Part shown: positions 1-5,576 of the stretch, in pieces
Position numbering within the stretch: the stretch's first letter is position 1
Layout: each line of letters starts with the position of its first letter
Assembly (NCBI GenBank): GCA_904502215.1
Contig: CAJGDQ010000025.1
Coordinates: forward strand, 1 to 10,885
DNA from: Clostridiaceae bacterium
GTDB lineage: Bacteria; Bacillota; Clostridia; Oscillospirales; Acutalibacteraceae
Direction: 5' to 3'
Length of the DNA: 10,885 nt
The notes under the pieces: model-generated
Told to the model about the DNA's origin: nothing
Seen by the model: the letters and a program-made list of their open reading frames with translations, nothing else
Database searches by the model: none
Made by a program: the position numbers and the translations under genes

Positions 1-92
1 AGGTCCCCGGAAGACTACCGGGTTGATAGGCTGCAGGTGTAAGCGTAGCGATACGTGTGCTAGGCAGTACTAATAGACCGAGGGCTTGACCT
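1..92 (+). rRNA. rrl: 23S ribosomal RNA, 3' end (partial)
   Basis: This is the last ~92 bases of a large-subunit rRNA gene, whose body lies upstream of the window. The conserved 3' segment is directly readable: GGTTGATAGG near base 21, GTACTAATAGACCGAGGGC at 67-85 and the terminal CTTGACC at 85-91, which normally pairs with the 5' end of 23S to close the molecule. The exact mature end is uncertain by a few bases. The flank to about 145 contains TTGTTCAGTTTTCAGGG, resembling the sequence often seen just 3' of 23S in Firmicutes and probably part of the precursor processing stem. No 5S gene follows. Confidence 0.95.
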
Positions 93-153
93 ATTTTTTC
101 GTGTCCTCGCTTCCATACTTGTTCAGTTTTCAGGGTGTGAGAACTAAGTTTTT

Positions 154-182
154 AAAGCAACTCATAAGAGTTGCTTTTTTAT
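154..182 (+). terminator. Intrinsic terminator of the rRNA operon
   Basis: A perfect 10-bp stem, AAAGCAACTC (154-163) with GAGTTGCTTT (168-177), closes a 4-base ATAA loop and is followed by a T-rich run to about 182. It lies ~60 bases after the 23S end, so it should end the rRNA transcript before the L21 promoter. Confidence 0.9.
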
Positions 183-215
183 TTCCATTTTATTATCTAA
201 AACTCTATTTTTTGC

Positions 216-244
216 TTGACAAAGGGAGTTTGTTATGATACAAT
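216..244 (+). promoter_or_regulatory. Strong sigma-A promoter for the rplU operon
   Basis: The -35 box TTGACA (216-221) matches consensus. A 17-base spacer leads to TACAAT (239-244), preceded by TG at 236-237, which makes an extended -10. The expected transcription start is about 250-252, at the beginning of the L21 leader. It lies just after the rRNA terminator, so the ribosomal protein operon should be transcribed independently of the rRNA. Confidence 0.88.
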
Positions 245-247
245 GGT

Positions 248-332
248 TAAGCCGCATATTGTGGGCTTTTTAAGTTGCGCCTTGAATTTAGGGGCACGCC
301 TTCTGTAGCGAGACTGAAAAAAGAAGCAGGTG
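248..332 (+). ncRNA. L21 leader RNA (cis-regulatory, upstream of rplU)
   Basis: The ~90-base untranslated leader between promoter and rplU contains successive small hairpins: AAGCC (249-253) with GGCTT (264-268); TGCGCCT (276-282) with AGGGGCA (290-296), with one G-G mismatch; and CTTCT (300-304) with AGAAG (322-326), ending just before the ribosome binding site AGGTG (328-332). Position, size and sequence style fit the Firmicutes L21 leader family, thought to control L21 synthesis by feedback. The family assignment is from memory and was not tested with a covariance model; the stems are seen directly. Confidence 0.7.
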
Positions 333-339
333 TAAAAAA

Positions 340-645
340 ATGTATGCAATTATCGAGACAGGCGGAAAGCAATACCGTGTTCAAAACGGCGATGTAATCT
401 ACGTTGAGAAGCTTGACGCTCAGGTTGATGAAGAGGTTACCTTCGACAAGGTTGTTGCTGTAAACAACAGAACTTTAAAGGTTGGCAAGCCTTACGTAAA
501 GGATGCTTTCGTTAAGGGCACCGTTCTCAAAAACGGTAAGGGTAAGAAAATCACTGTATTTACTTACAAGCCTAAGAAGGGCAGCGCTCGTAAGATGGGC
601 CACAGACAACCTTACACTAAGGTGCAAATTAACGAAATTGGTTAA
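340..645 (+). CDS. rplU: 50S ribosomal protein L21
   Basis: L21 is a structural protein of the large ribosomal subunit that binds 23S rRNA. The 101-residue product has the expected family length and hallmarks: the N-terminal MYAIIETGGKQYRV and the C-terminal basic segment GHRQPYTKVQI. The ATG has a ribosome binding site, AGGTG at 328-332, seven bases upstream. It is the first gene of the 50S operon, directly after the promoter and L21 leader, and the next gene starts five bases after its stop. The order L21, Prp, L27 is the usual Firmicutes arrangement. Regulation probably acts through the leader. Confidence 0.98.
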   Translation: MYAIIETGGKQYRVQNGDVIYVEKLDAQVDEEVTFDKVVAVNNRTLKVGKPYVKDAFVKGTVLKNGKGKKITVFTYKPKKGSARKMGHRQPYTKVQINEIG

Positions 646-650
646 TTAGT

Positions 651-983
651 ATGACAAGTGTGAAATTTTTTGCTGATAAAAATAAGCTGTTTGGCTTTGA
701 AATCAGCGGTCATTGTTCGGTTGACAGTGATGACGAGACCGGTAAGATAGTATGCGCAGCCGTTTCGAGTGCGGCGTATATGGCAGCAAACACCATTTCC
801 GAGATTATCGGTGATGAGGAAGATGTAACGGTTAATGATGCAGCTATGCGTTTTACTGTTGCAAATCCATCTGATGCTACGGTTAAGGTGCTTGAAGGTT
901 TAAAGCTTCATTTAGAGGAGTTATCCGGTCAATACAGTAATAACATTAAGATTATCGGAGGTGCGAATTATGTTAAAGATTAA
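651..983 (+). CDS. prp: Ribosomal-processing cysteine protease Prp
   Basis: Prp (YsxB family) is a small cytoplasmic cysteine protease that removes the N-terminal extension of L27 in Firmicutes. The 110-residue product has the usual size and sits between rplU and rpmA, as in the family. The catalytic-type residues are visible: GH at 20-21 and C35 in the segment VCAAVS. Compared with the usual pattern, the His-to-Cys distance is about two residues longer, and the Asp usually found three residues before the Cys is Lys32; nearby acidic residues at 25, 27, 28 and 29 might substitute. No good ribosome binding site precedes the ATG, so translation is probably coupled to rplU, which stops five bases upstream. 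The 3' end overlaps rpmA by 14 bases. Family and role are well supported by sequence and context; activity with the altered loop is untested. Confidence 0.9.
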   Translation: MTSVKFFADKNKLFGFEISGHCSVDSDDETGKIVCAAVSSAAYMAANTISEIIGDEEDVTVNDAAMRFTVANPSDATVKVLEGLKLHLEELSGQYSNNIKIIGGANYVKD

Positions 984-1254
984 CATTCAGTTATTTGCTC
1001 ATAAAAAGGGTGTTGGTTCTACCAAGAACGGTCGTGACAGTGAGTCTAAGCGTCTTGGTGTTAAGAGAGCTGACGGTCAGTTCGTTCTCGCAGGCAACAT
1101 TCTCGTTCGCCAGAGAGGAACTCATATCCACGCAGGTAATAATGTTGGCCGTGGTTCAGACGATACTTTATTTGCTCTTATTGATGGTAAGGTTAAGTTT
1201 GAGCGTCTCGGAAGAGACCGCAAGCAGGTTAGTATTTACGCTGTTGAGCAGTAA
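970..1254 (+). CDS. rpmA: 50S ribosomal protein L27 (with cleavable N-terminal extension)
   Basis: L27 is a 50S protein whose N-terminus reaches towards the peptidyl transferase centre. The product is 94 residues. The family core is clear: AHKKGVGSTKNGRDSESKRLG at residues 10-30, and the RQRGTHIHAGNNVGRG segment further on. Residues 1-9 (MLKINIQLF) form the Firmicutes extension, with the expected Prp cut between Phe9 and Ala10. I chose ATG 970 over the in-frame GTG at 961 because GGAGG (957-961) lies eight bases before it and because the protein then starts MLK, as in relatives. The start overlaps the end of prp by 14 bases, so protease and substrate are translationally coupled. A hairpin with a T-run follows. 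Confidence 0.97.
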   Translation: MLKINIQLFAHKKGVGSTKNGRDSESKRLGVKRADGQFVLAGNILVRQRGTHIHAGNNVGRGSDDTLFALIDGKVKFERLGRDRKQVSIYAVEQ

Positions 1255-1261
1255 GAAATTC

Positions 1262-1298
1262 AGGTGCGGGTGCGAACAGCTCCCGCACTTATTTTTTA
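1262..1298 (+). terminator. Probable attenuator/partial terminator after rpmA
   Basis: GTGCGGG (1264-1270) pairs with CCCGCAC (1282-1288) and can be extended outward by a G-T and an A-T pair. The loop is 11 bases, and ATTTTTT follows at 1291-1297. No promoter is visible between it and the next ATG at 1311, and the downstream genes are tightly packed. It therefore probably reduces, rather than stops, transcription from the ribosomal protein genes into the obg part of the operon. Confidence 0.75.
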
Positions 1299-1310
1299 AG
1301 GTGAAAAAAT

Positions 1311-1691
1311 ATGAAACTTTGTCATGTTTGCAATTTTGAATGTTCGGACGATGCCGAGCTTTGCCCTATTTGCGGGGCGGATTTAACCGTTGAAGAAATA
1401 GAGGCAAATGAAGAGATTTTATTAAAAGAGCCTGTTTTATTGGCTTCTATAGAGGACATTGTATCCGCCGAGATTTTTGAGGATATACTAAGAACAAATA
1501 AAATTCCCTATTCAACAGGTGATAGCCAAGAAACTTTTATGCGAGTTGTATTTGGTGGCGGATTTTCGGCAGTTGAGATTTATGTTGATAGCAGCGATTT
1601 TGAGGCTGCTGAGAAGTTATATAACGAGTTTTTGGAAAATGAGCCGCAGTTTGATGGCGAATTTTTCTTTGAAGATGAGGAAGAAATATAA
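1311..1691 (+). CDS. Zinc-ribbon / DUF2007 domain protein, function unknown
   Basis: This 126-residue protein has no firm functional name. Residues 1-24 form a small zinc ribbon, with two CxxC knuckles (C4/C7 and C18/C21) and an extra C11. Residues ~41-108 resemble DUF2007, a small alpha/beta domain annotated as a putative signal-transducing fold: a strand with VLLAS, the helix around AEIFEDILR, IPY, then VEIYVDSSDFEAAEKLYNEF. The C-terminal ~18 residues are strongly acidic and end in EDEEEI. There is no signal peptide or membrane segment, so it should be cytoplasmic. The ATG has AAGGTG at 1298-1303. The stop codon abuts the obg ATG with no gap, which suggests coupled expression and possibly a role linked to ribosome assembly; that role is inference from position only. 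Confidence 0.8.
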   Translation: MKLCHVCNFECSDDAELCPICGADLTVEEIEANEEILLKEPVLLASIEDIVSAEIFEDILRTNKIPYSTGDSQETFMRVVFGGGFSAVEIYVDSSDFEAAEKLYNEFLENEPQFDGEFFFEDEEEI

Positions 1692-2966
1692 ATGTTTGTT
1701 GATATAGCAAAAATTCATTTAAAAGCAGGAAAAGGCGGCGATGGCGCAGTTTCCTTTCATAGAGAAAAATATGTTGCGGCAGGGGGCCCCGATGGTGGAG
1801 ATGGCGGTCGAGGCGGAAATATAGTTTTCCGTGCTGACAGCAATCTTTCAACCCTTGCCGACTTCCGTTATAAGAGAAAATATTCGGCTGAAGCGGGTCA
1901 AAACGGCGGTGCTTCTCGTTGCACAGGTAAGAGCGCTCAGGACCTTGTGATTTCGGTTCCTGTTGGAACACTTGTTAAGGACGCTGAAACAGGTCGCATT
2001 ATCGCCGATATTTCGGATGATGAGCCTGTTGTTATCGCAAAAGGCGGTAACGGCGGTTGGGGAAATCAGCATTTTGCAACGGCAACAAGACAGGTGCCAC
2101 GCTTTGCAAAAAGCGGAAACCCCGGCGAAGAAATAGATGTTACACTTGAACTAAAGCTATTAGCCGATGTTGGTCTTATAGGCTTTCCCAATGTTGGAAA
2201 ATCAACCTTGGTTTCGGTTGTTAGCGAGGCTAAGCCTAAGATTGCCAATTATCACTTCACAACCTTAACTCCTGTTTTAGGTGTTGTTAGAATGGGCGAG
2301 GGCTCATCCTTTGTTATGGCTGATATCCCCGGTCTTATCGAAGGGGCAGGAGAAGGTGTAGGCTTGGGACACGAGTTTTTAAGACACGTTGAGCGTTGCC
2401 GAATGTTAGTTCATGTTATTGATATTTCGGGAAGCGAAGGCCGAGACCCAATTGATGATTTCGATAAAATCAACCACGAGCTTAAGGTTTTCAGTCCTGA
2501 GCTTAGTGAAAGACCTCAAATTGTTGTTGGAAACAAATGCGACCTTACCGATGAAGAGGAAGTTGCAAGAATTTCTGAATATTTTGAAAGCAAGGGATAT
2601 AAATTCTTTCCTGTTATGGCGGCTATTGCTGAAGGAACGGACGAGCTTATAAACTATGTTGCGGCCGAGCTTCAAAAGCTTCCGCCCATAAAGATTTATG
2701 AGGCTGAGCCTAAGCCGTTAGAGGACTTTACCGCTCCTAAAAAGCGAGATTTCACAATTCGTGTTTGCGATGGAATTTATTTTGTTGAAAACTGCGAATG
2801 GATACTCGATATTATGAATAGGGTTGACCCTGATGACTATGAATCTCTCCAATATTTTGAGAGAGTTTTAAGGCAGAGCGGAATCATTGATGCCCTTGAG
2901 GATAAGGGCATCGCTGCAGGTGATACTGTTAGCGTTTATGATATTGAGTTCGAATTTGTTCCGTAA
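1692..2966 (+). CDS. obg: GTPase Obg (ribosome assembly)
   Basis: Obg is an essential GTPase of late 50S assembly that also links growth to the stringent response. The 424-residue protein has all three family domains. The glycine-rich Obg fold covers ~1-157, with repeated GG motifs around residues 12-42 and 118-124. The G domain covers ~158-330: P-loop GFPNVGKST at 164-172, switch I near YHFTTLTP (187-194), DIPG at 211-214 and NKCD at 281-284. The C-terminal OCT domain covers ~350-424 and ends in VYDIEFEF. The ATG follows the previous stop directly and has GAGGAAG (1677-1683) about eight bases upstream, inside the preceding gene. Position downstream of L21/L27 is the classical bacterial arrangement. 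Confidence 0.98.
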   Translation: MFVDIAKIHLKAGKGGDGAVSFHREKYVAAGGPDGGDGGRGGNIVFRADSNLSTLADFRYKRKYSAEAGQNGGASRCTGKSAQDLVISVPVGTLVKDAETGRIIADISDDEPVVIAKGGNGGWGNQHFATATRQVPRFAKSGNPGEEIDVTLELKLLADVGLIGFPNVGKSTLVSVVSEAKPKIANYHFTTLTPVLGVVRMGEGSSFVMADIPGLIEGAGEGVGLGHEFLRHVERCRMLVHVIDISGSEGRDPIDDFDKINHELKVFSPELSERPQIVVGNKCDLTDEEEVARISEYFESKGYKFFPVMAAIAEGTDELINYVAAELQKLPPIKIYEAEPKPLEDFTAPKKRDFTIRVCDGIYFVENCEWILDIMNRVDPDDYESLQYFERVLRQSGIIDALEDKGIAAGDTVSVYDIEFEFVP

Positions 2967-2977
2967 GGGGTGGGCTT

Positions 2978-3361
2978 ATGAACAATCCTAATTTATTAAG
3001 CCCATCGGTTTTATGCTTTGTTGGGGATGCGGTTTATGGACTTTTGGTGAGGGAAAAGCTTGCTGAAATTAACCGCCCTTCAGGTGAGCTGCATAAGCTA
3101 TCGGTTAGACTTGTTAATGCCGTTTCTCAGGCAAAGGCTTATAAGCTGATAGAGCCTTATTTAACCGAAAAGGAAATTGCTGTTTTTAAAAGAGGTAGAA
3201 ATTTTCATACTTCTTCAACCCCTAAAAGTGCTACAAGCGGTGAATATCATACCGCAACGGGACTAGAATGTCTTTTCGGGTTTCTTCATTTGTCGAAAGA
3301 AACCGATAGAATAAAGGAAATTTTCAATATAATTTGGGAGGAAAACCAAAATGAAGCTTAA
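2978..3361 (+). CDS. mrnC: Mini-ribonuclease III
   Basis: Mini-RNase III is a dimeric double-strand-specific endonuclease that, in Bacillus subtilis, cuts the 23S rRNA precursor stem to give mature ends. The 127-residue product is one RNase III catalytic domain without a dsRNA-binding domain. Family motifs are visible: LSPSVLCFVGDAVYGLLVRE near the N-terminus, with catalytic-type Asp17; KRGRN at 71-75; and ATGLECLFGFLHL, with Glu97. The ATG has a strong GGGGTG site at 2967-2972, and the gene starts 11 bases after obg. The 3' end overlaps the next gene by 11 bases. In Bacillus this gene sits beside cysS; here it joins the 50S-assembly operon, which fits its job. Confidence 0.93.
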   Translation: MNNPNLLSPSVLCFVGDAVYGLLVREKLAEINRPSGELHKLSVRLVNAVSQAKAYKLIEPYLTEKEIAVFKRGRNFHTSSTPKSATSGEYHTATGLECLFGFLHLSKETDRIKEIFNIIWEENQNEA

Positions 3362-4685
3362 TTATAAAAGAACGATACTTATAGGTTTTGCATTCTTATC
3401 CATCAGCGCATTCTGGCAGTTGTATGACAGTCTTATCCCCTTGATTTTAACCAAAACTTTCAGCATGAATGAAACCGTTTCGGGTATCATTATGGCGGCT
3501 GATAATATTTTAGCTTTATTCCTTTTGCCTCTTTTTGGCGGTATTTCAGACCGTTGCAATGCAAGAATAGGAAAAAGAAAGCCTTTTATCCTTCTTGGAA
3601 CAGTTTTAGCGGTTATTTTAATGTCGGCCTTGCCGATTCTTGATAATAGTTATTTTGCGGCTCCTGCTTCATGGAAGGCATTGACCTTTATTGGAATTTT
3701 AGGTCTGCTTTTAATTGCTATGGGAACCTATAGAAGCCCTGCAGTAGCCTTAATGCCTGATGTAACTCCCAAGCCTCTTCGCAGTAAGGGTAACGCTATA
3801 ATCAACCTTATGGGAGCGGTTGGCGGAATACTTTATCTTATAGCAAACTCTATTCTTTATTCTAAGGGTAGAACCGAAGGCTTGGACCATATAAACTATC
3901 AGCCGATTTTTGCTATTGTTAGCGGTATTATGCTTGTTGCATTATTTATCCTTATCTTCTTCGTTAATGAGCCGAAACTTAGAACCGAGCAGGCAGAATA
4001 CGAGAAGGCTCATCCCGAAGAAGACCTTGCAACCGAGGTTAAGGATGATAAAAAGAAAATGCCAAAGGCGGTTAAGAAAAGTCTTGTTTTCCTTTTATTA
4101 TCAGTTGCTTTTTGGTATATAGGTTATAATGCTATTACAACTTGGTTTACAGTTTATGCAACAACCATGTGGGGTATGGCTCCCGGCGGTGCCAGTCTTT
4201 GCCTTACTATTGCTATGGCAGGTGCCATTGTAAGTTATATTCCTGTTGGAAATATTGCAAGTAAAGTTGGCAGAAGCATAACAATTAAATTTGGTGCGGC
4301 CTTATTGGCTCTTTGCTTTTTTGCCGCATTTATATATACCGTTCTTTTTGATTCGTTCCATGTGGCACTTTATATTCTTTTCGTTCTCGTTGGTATCGCT
4401 TGGGCGGCTATCAATGTTAACAGTTTGCCGATGGTTGTTGAAATGTGCTCAGGTGCTGAGGTTGGAAAGTTTACAGGATTTTATTATACCTTCTCTATGG
4501 CTGCTCAAACTGTAACCCCCGTTGTTGCAGGTTACCTTCTCAGTAACGTTAGCTATAAGGCGTTGTTCCCATATGCTGCAATTTTTGTTGCATTCTCGTT
4601 TATAACAATGTGCTTTGTTAAGCATGGCGATTCAAAGCCTGTTTCAAAGGGCTCGTTGCTCGAAAATTTTGATGTAGAGGATTAA
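3351..4685 (+). CDS. MFS transporter, SLC45/sugar-transporter-like
   Basis: This is a 444-residue integral membrane protein with about 12 hydrophobic segments in two halves, joined by a charged cytoplasmic loop at ~206-243. A major-facilitator motif A variant lies at 63-79 (GGISDR...GKRKPF), followed by RSPAVALMPDVTP at 128-140; this pairing resembles SLC45 and plant-sucrose-type carriers, so a sugar or glycoside is the most likely substrate. The substrate cannot be read from sequence. The ATG has GGGAGG (3336-3341) with good spacing and overlaps mrnC by 11 bases, so expression is coupled to the ribosome-assembly operon. The following phosphodiesterase gene begins one base after its stop. Confidence 0.88.
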   Translation: MKLNYKRTILIGFAFLSISAFWQLYDSLIPLILTKTFSMNETVSGIIMAADNILALFLLPLFGGISDRCNARIGKRKPFILLGTVLAVILMSALPILDNSYFAAPASWKALTFIGILGLLLIAMGTYRSPAVALMPDVTPKPLRSKGNAIINLMGAVGGILYLIANSILYSKGRTEGLDHINYQPIFAIVSGIMLVALFILIFFVNEPKLRTEQAEYEKAHPEEDLATEVKDDKKKMPKAVKKSLVFLLLSVAFWYIGYNAITTWFTVYATTMWGMAPGGASLCLTIAMAGAIVSYIPVGNIASKVGRSITIKFGAALLALCFFAAFIYTVLFDSFHVALYILFVLVGIAWAAINVNSLPMVVEMCSGAEVGKFTGFYYTFSMAAQTVTPVVAGYLLSNVSYKALFPYAAIFVAFSFITMCFVKHGDSKPVSKGSLLENFDVED

Positions 4686-4686
4686 T

Positions 4687-5478
4687 ATGCTATATATCCT
4701 ATTGATATTAATTATTATATTTTTGTTTTTGATTTTTCCGAGCGTTAGAAGGCATAACGATAGAAAAAATCTCAAAGGTAAATTCATAGCCCATAGGGGA
4801 TTGCATTCTTTAGAAGAAAACACTCCTGAAAATTCAATGCCTGCATTCTTAGAAGCGGCAGCAAGAGGATATCTTATAGAAATTGATATAAGACTCACCA
4901 AGGATGGCGAGGTTGTTATATTCCATGATGATAGCCTTAAAAGAATGTGCGGCGAGGATATTGGGGTTAGAGATTTAACCCTTTTGGAGCTTAAGGAATA
5001 TAGACTAGGCGCTACAAATGAGAAAATCCCAACCCTTAAGGAATTGCTAAATGCTGTTGAGGGAAGGGTCGCTCTCCTTATAGAGTTTAAATGCGATGGC
5101 AAGGATTGCAACGAGCTTTGCGAAAGAGCAAATGCTATTCTTTCGGGTTATGATGGTGAATATTATGTGCAGTCCTTTTATCCCGGCGTGCCTTTCTGGT
5201 ATAACCGACATAATAAAAAAATTTTTAGAGGACAATTAGCAACGGTTTATGAAGGAAAGGGTATTATGAGGCATATTTTTAGTCCATTTATTTTCAATTT
5301 CCTATCCCGCCCTGATTTTGTTTCTTATGATGAGAAGTATGCTAACCGTTTTATGTTCTGGCTTCAAAAGGTGTTAGGTGCATATCCTATCGGTTGGACC
5401 TTTGAAACTCAAGAGGCATTAAGTAAGGATAAAAAGAAATTTAAAAGCTATATTTTTGAAAAGTTTTTACCAAGATGA
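4687..5478 (+). CDS. Membrane-anchored glycerophosphodiester phosphodiesterase family protein
   Basis: GDPD enzymes hydrolyse glycerophosphodiesters to sn-glycerol-3-phosphate and an alcohol. The 263-residue protein has a single N-terminal hydrophobic segment (~2-18) followed by a basic stretch, RRHNDRKNLKGK. The TIM-barrel signature follows: HRG at 36-38, PENS at 47-50, the metal-ligand pair E65/D67, the catalytic-type HD at 80-81, IEFK at 132-135, QSF at 152-154 and a late Trp-Thr-Phe at 237-239. All core residues appear intact. Charge placement (basic residues just after the segment) suggests that the catalytic domain faces the cytoplasm. AGAGGA (4676-4681) serves as ribosome binding site, and the start is one base after the transporter stop. 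It is the last gene of the operon. The exact substrate is unknown. Confidence 0.88.
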   Translation: MLYILLILIIIFLFLIFPSVRRHNDRKNLKGKFIAHRGLHSLEENTPENSMPAFLEAAARGYLIEIDIRLTKDGEVVIFHDDSLKRMCGEDIGVRDLTLLELKEYRLGATNEKIPTLKELLNAVEGRVALLIEFKCDGKDCNELCERANAILSGYDGEYYVQSFYPGVPFWYNRHNKKIFRGQLATVYEGKGIMRHIFSPFIFNFLSRPDFVSYDEKYANRFMFWLQKVLGAYPIGWTFETQEALSKDKKKFKSYIFEKFLPR

Positions 5479-5480
5479 TA

Positions 5481-5510
5481 AAAAAACCTCCTGAAAACAG
5501 GAGGTTTTTT
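5481..5510 (+). terminator. Intrinsic terminator ending the rplU-to-GDPD operon
   Basis: CCTCCTG (5487-5493) pairs perfectly with CAGGAGG (5498-5504) around an AAAA loop. Six A precede it and six T follow, so the element is nearly symmetric and could work in either direction, although no opposite-strand gene needs it here. Confidence 0.95.
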
Positions 5511-5519
5511 AAAAAATGA

Positions 5520-5558
5520 TTGCCAGCCGAAAGGATATATGTTAAAATAAGGTATAAT
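5520..5558 (+). promoter_or_regulatory. Probable promoter of the NSS transporter gene
   Basis: TTGCCA (5520-5525), a 17-base spacer and TAAAAT (5543-5548) with TG at 5540-5541 form an extended -10 promoter. A second, exact TATAAT lies at 5553-5558 but has no recognisable -35. The promoter directly follows the previous operon's terminator, so the transporter is expressed separately, with a very short leader. Confidence 0.65.
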
Positions 5559-5576
5559 TTTTTAAGGAGTTAAATT

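Noticed and set aside
93..215. Possible 5S rRNA gene after 23S
   Set aside because: The interval has a terminator at 154-182 and is too short; no 5S-like conserved segments are visible.
961..969. GTG start for rpmA three codons earlier
   Set aside because: The GTG overlaps the ribosome binding site GGAGG, and the ATG at 970 gives the family-typical N-terminus.
995..1339. 114-codon open frame overlapping rpmA
   Set aside because: It is an off-frame reading of L27 and the attenuator, with low-complexity Leu/Val/Ser content and no ribosome binding site.
1537..1971. 144-codon minus-strand open frame over the DUF2007 gene and obg
   Set aside because: It is antisense to two well-supported genes, has no start context and resembles no family.
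4644..5111. 155-codon minus-strand open frame across the MFS/GDPD junction
   Set aside because: It is antisense to intact genes, with no ribosome binding site or recognisable domain.
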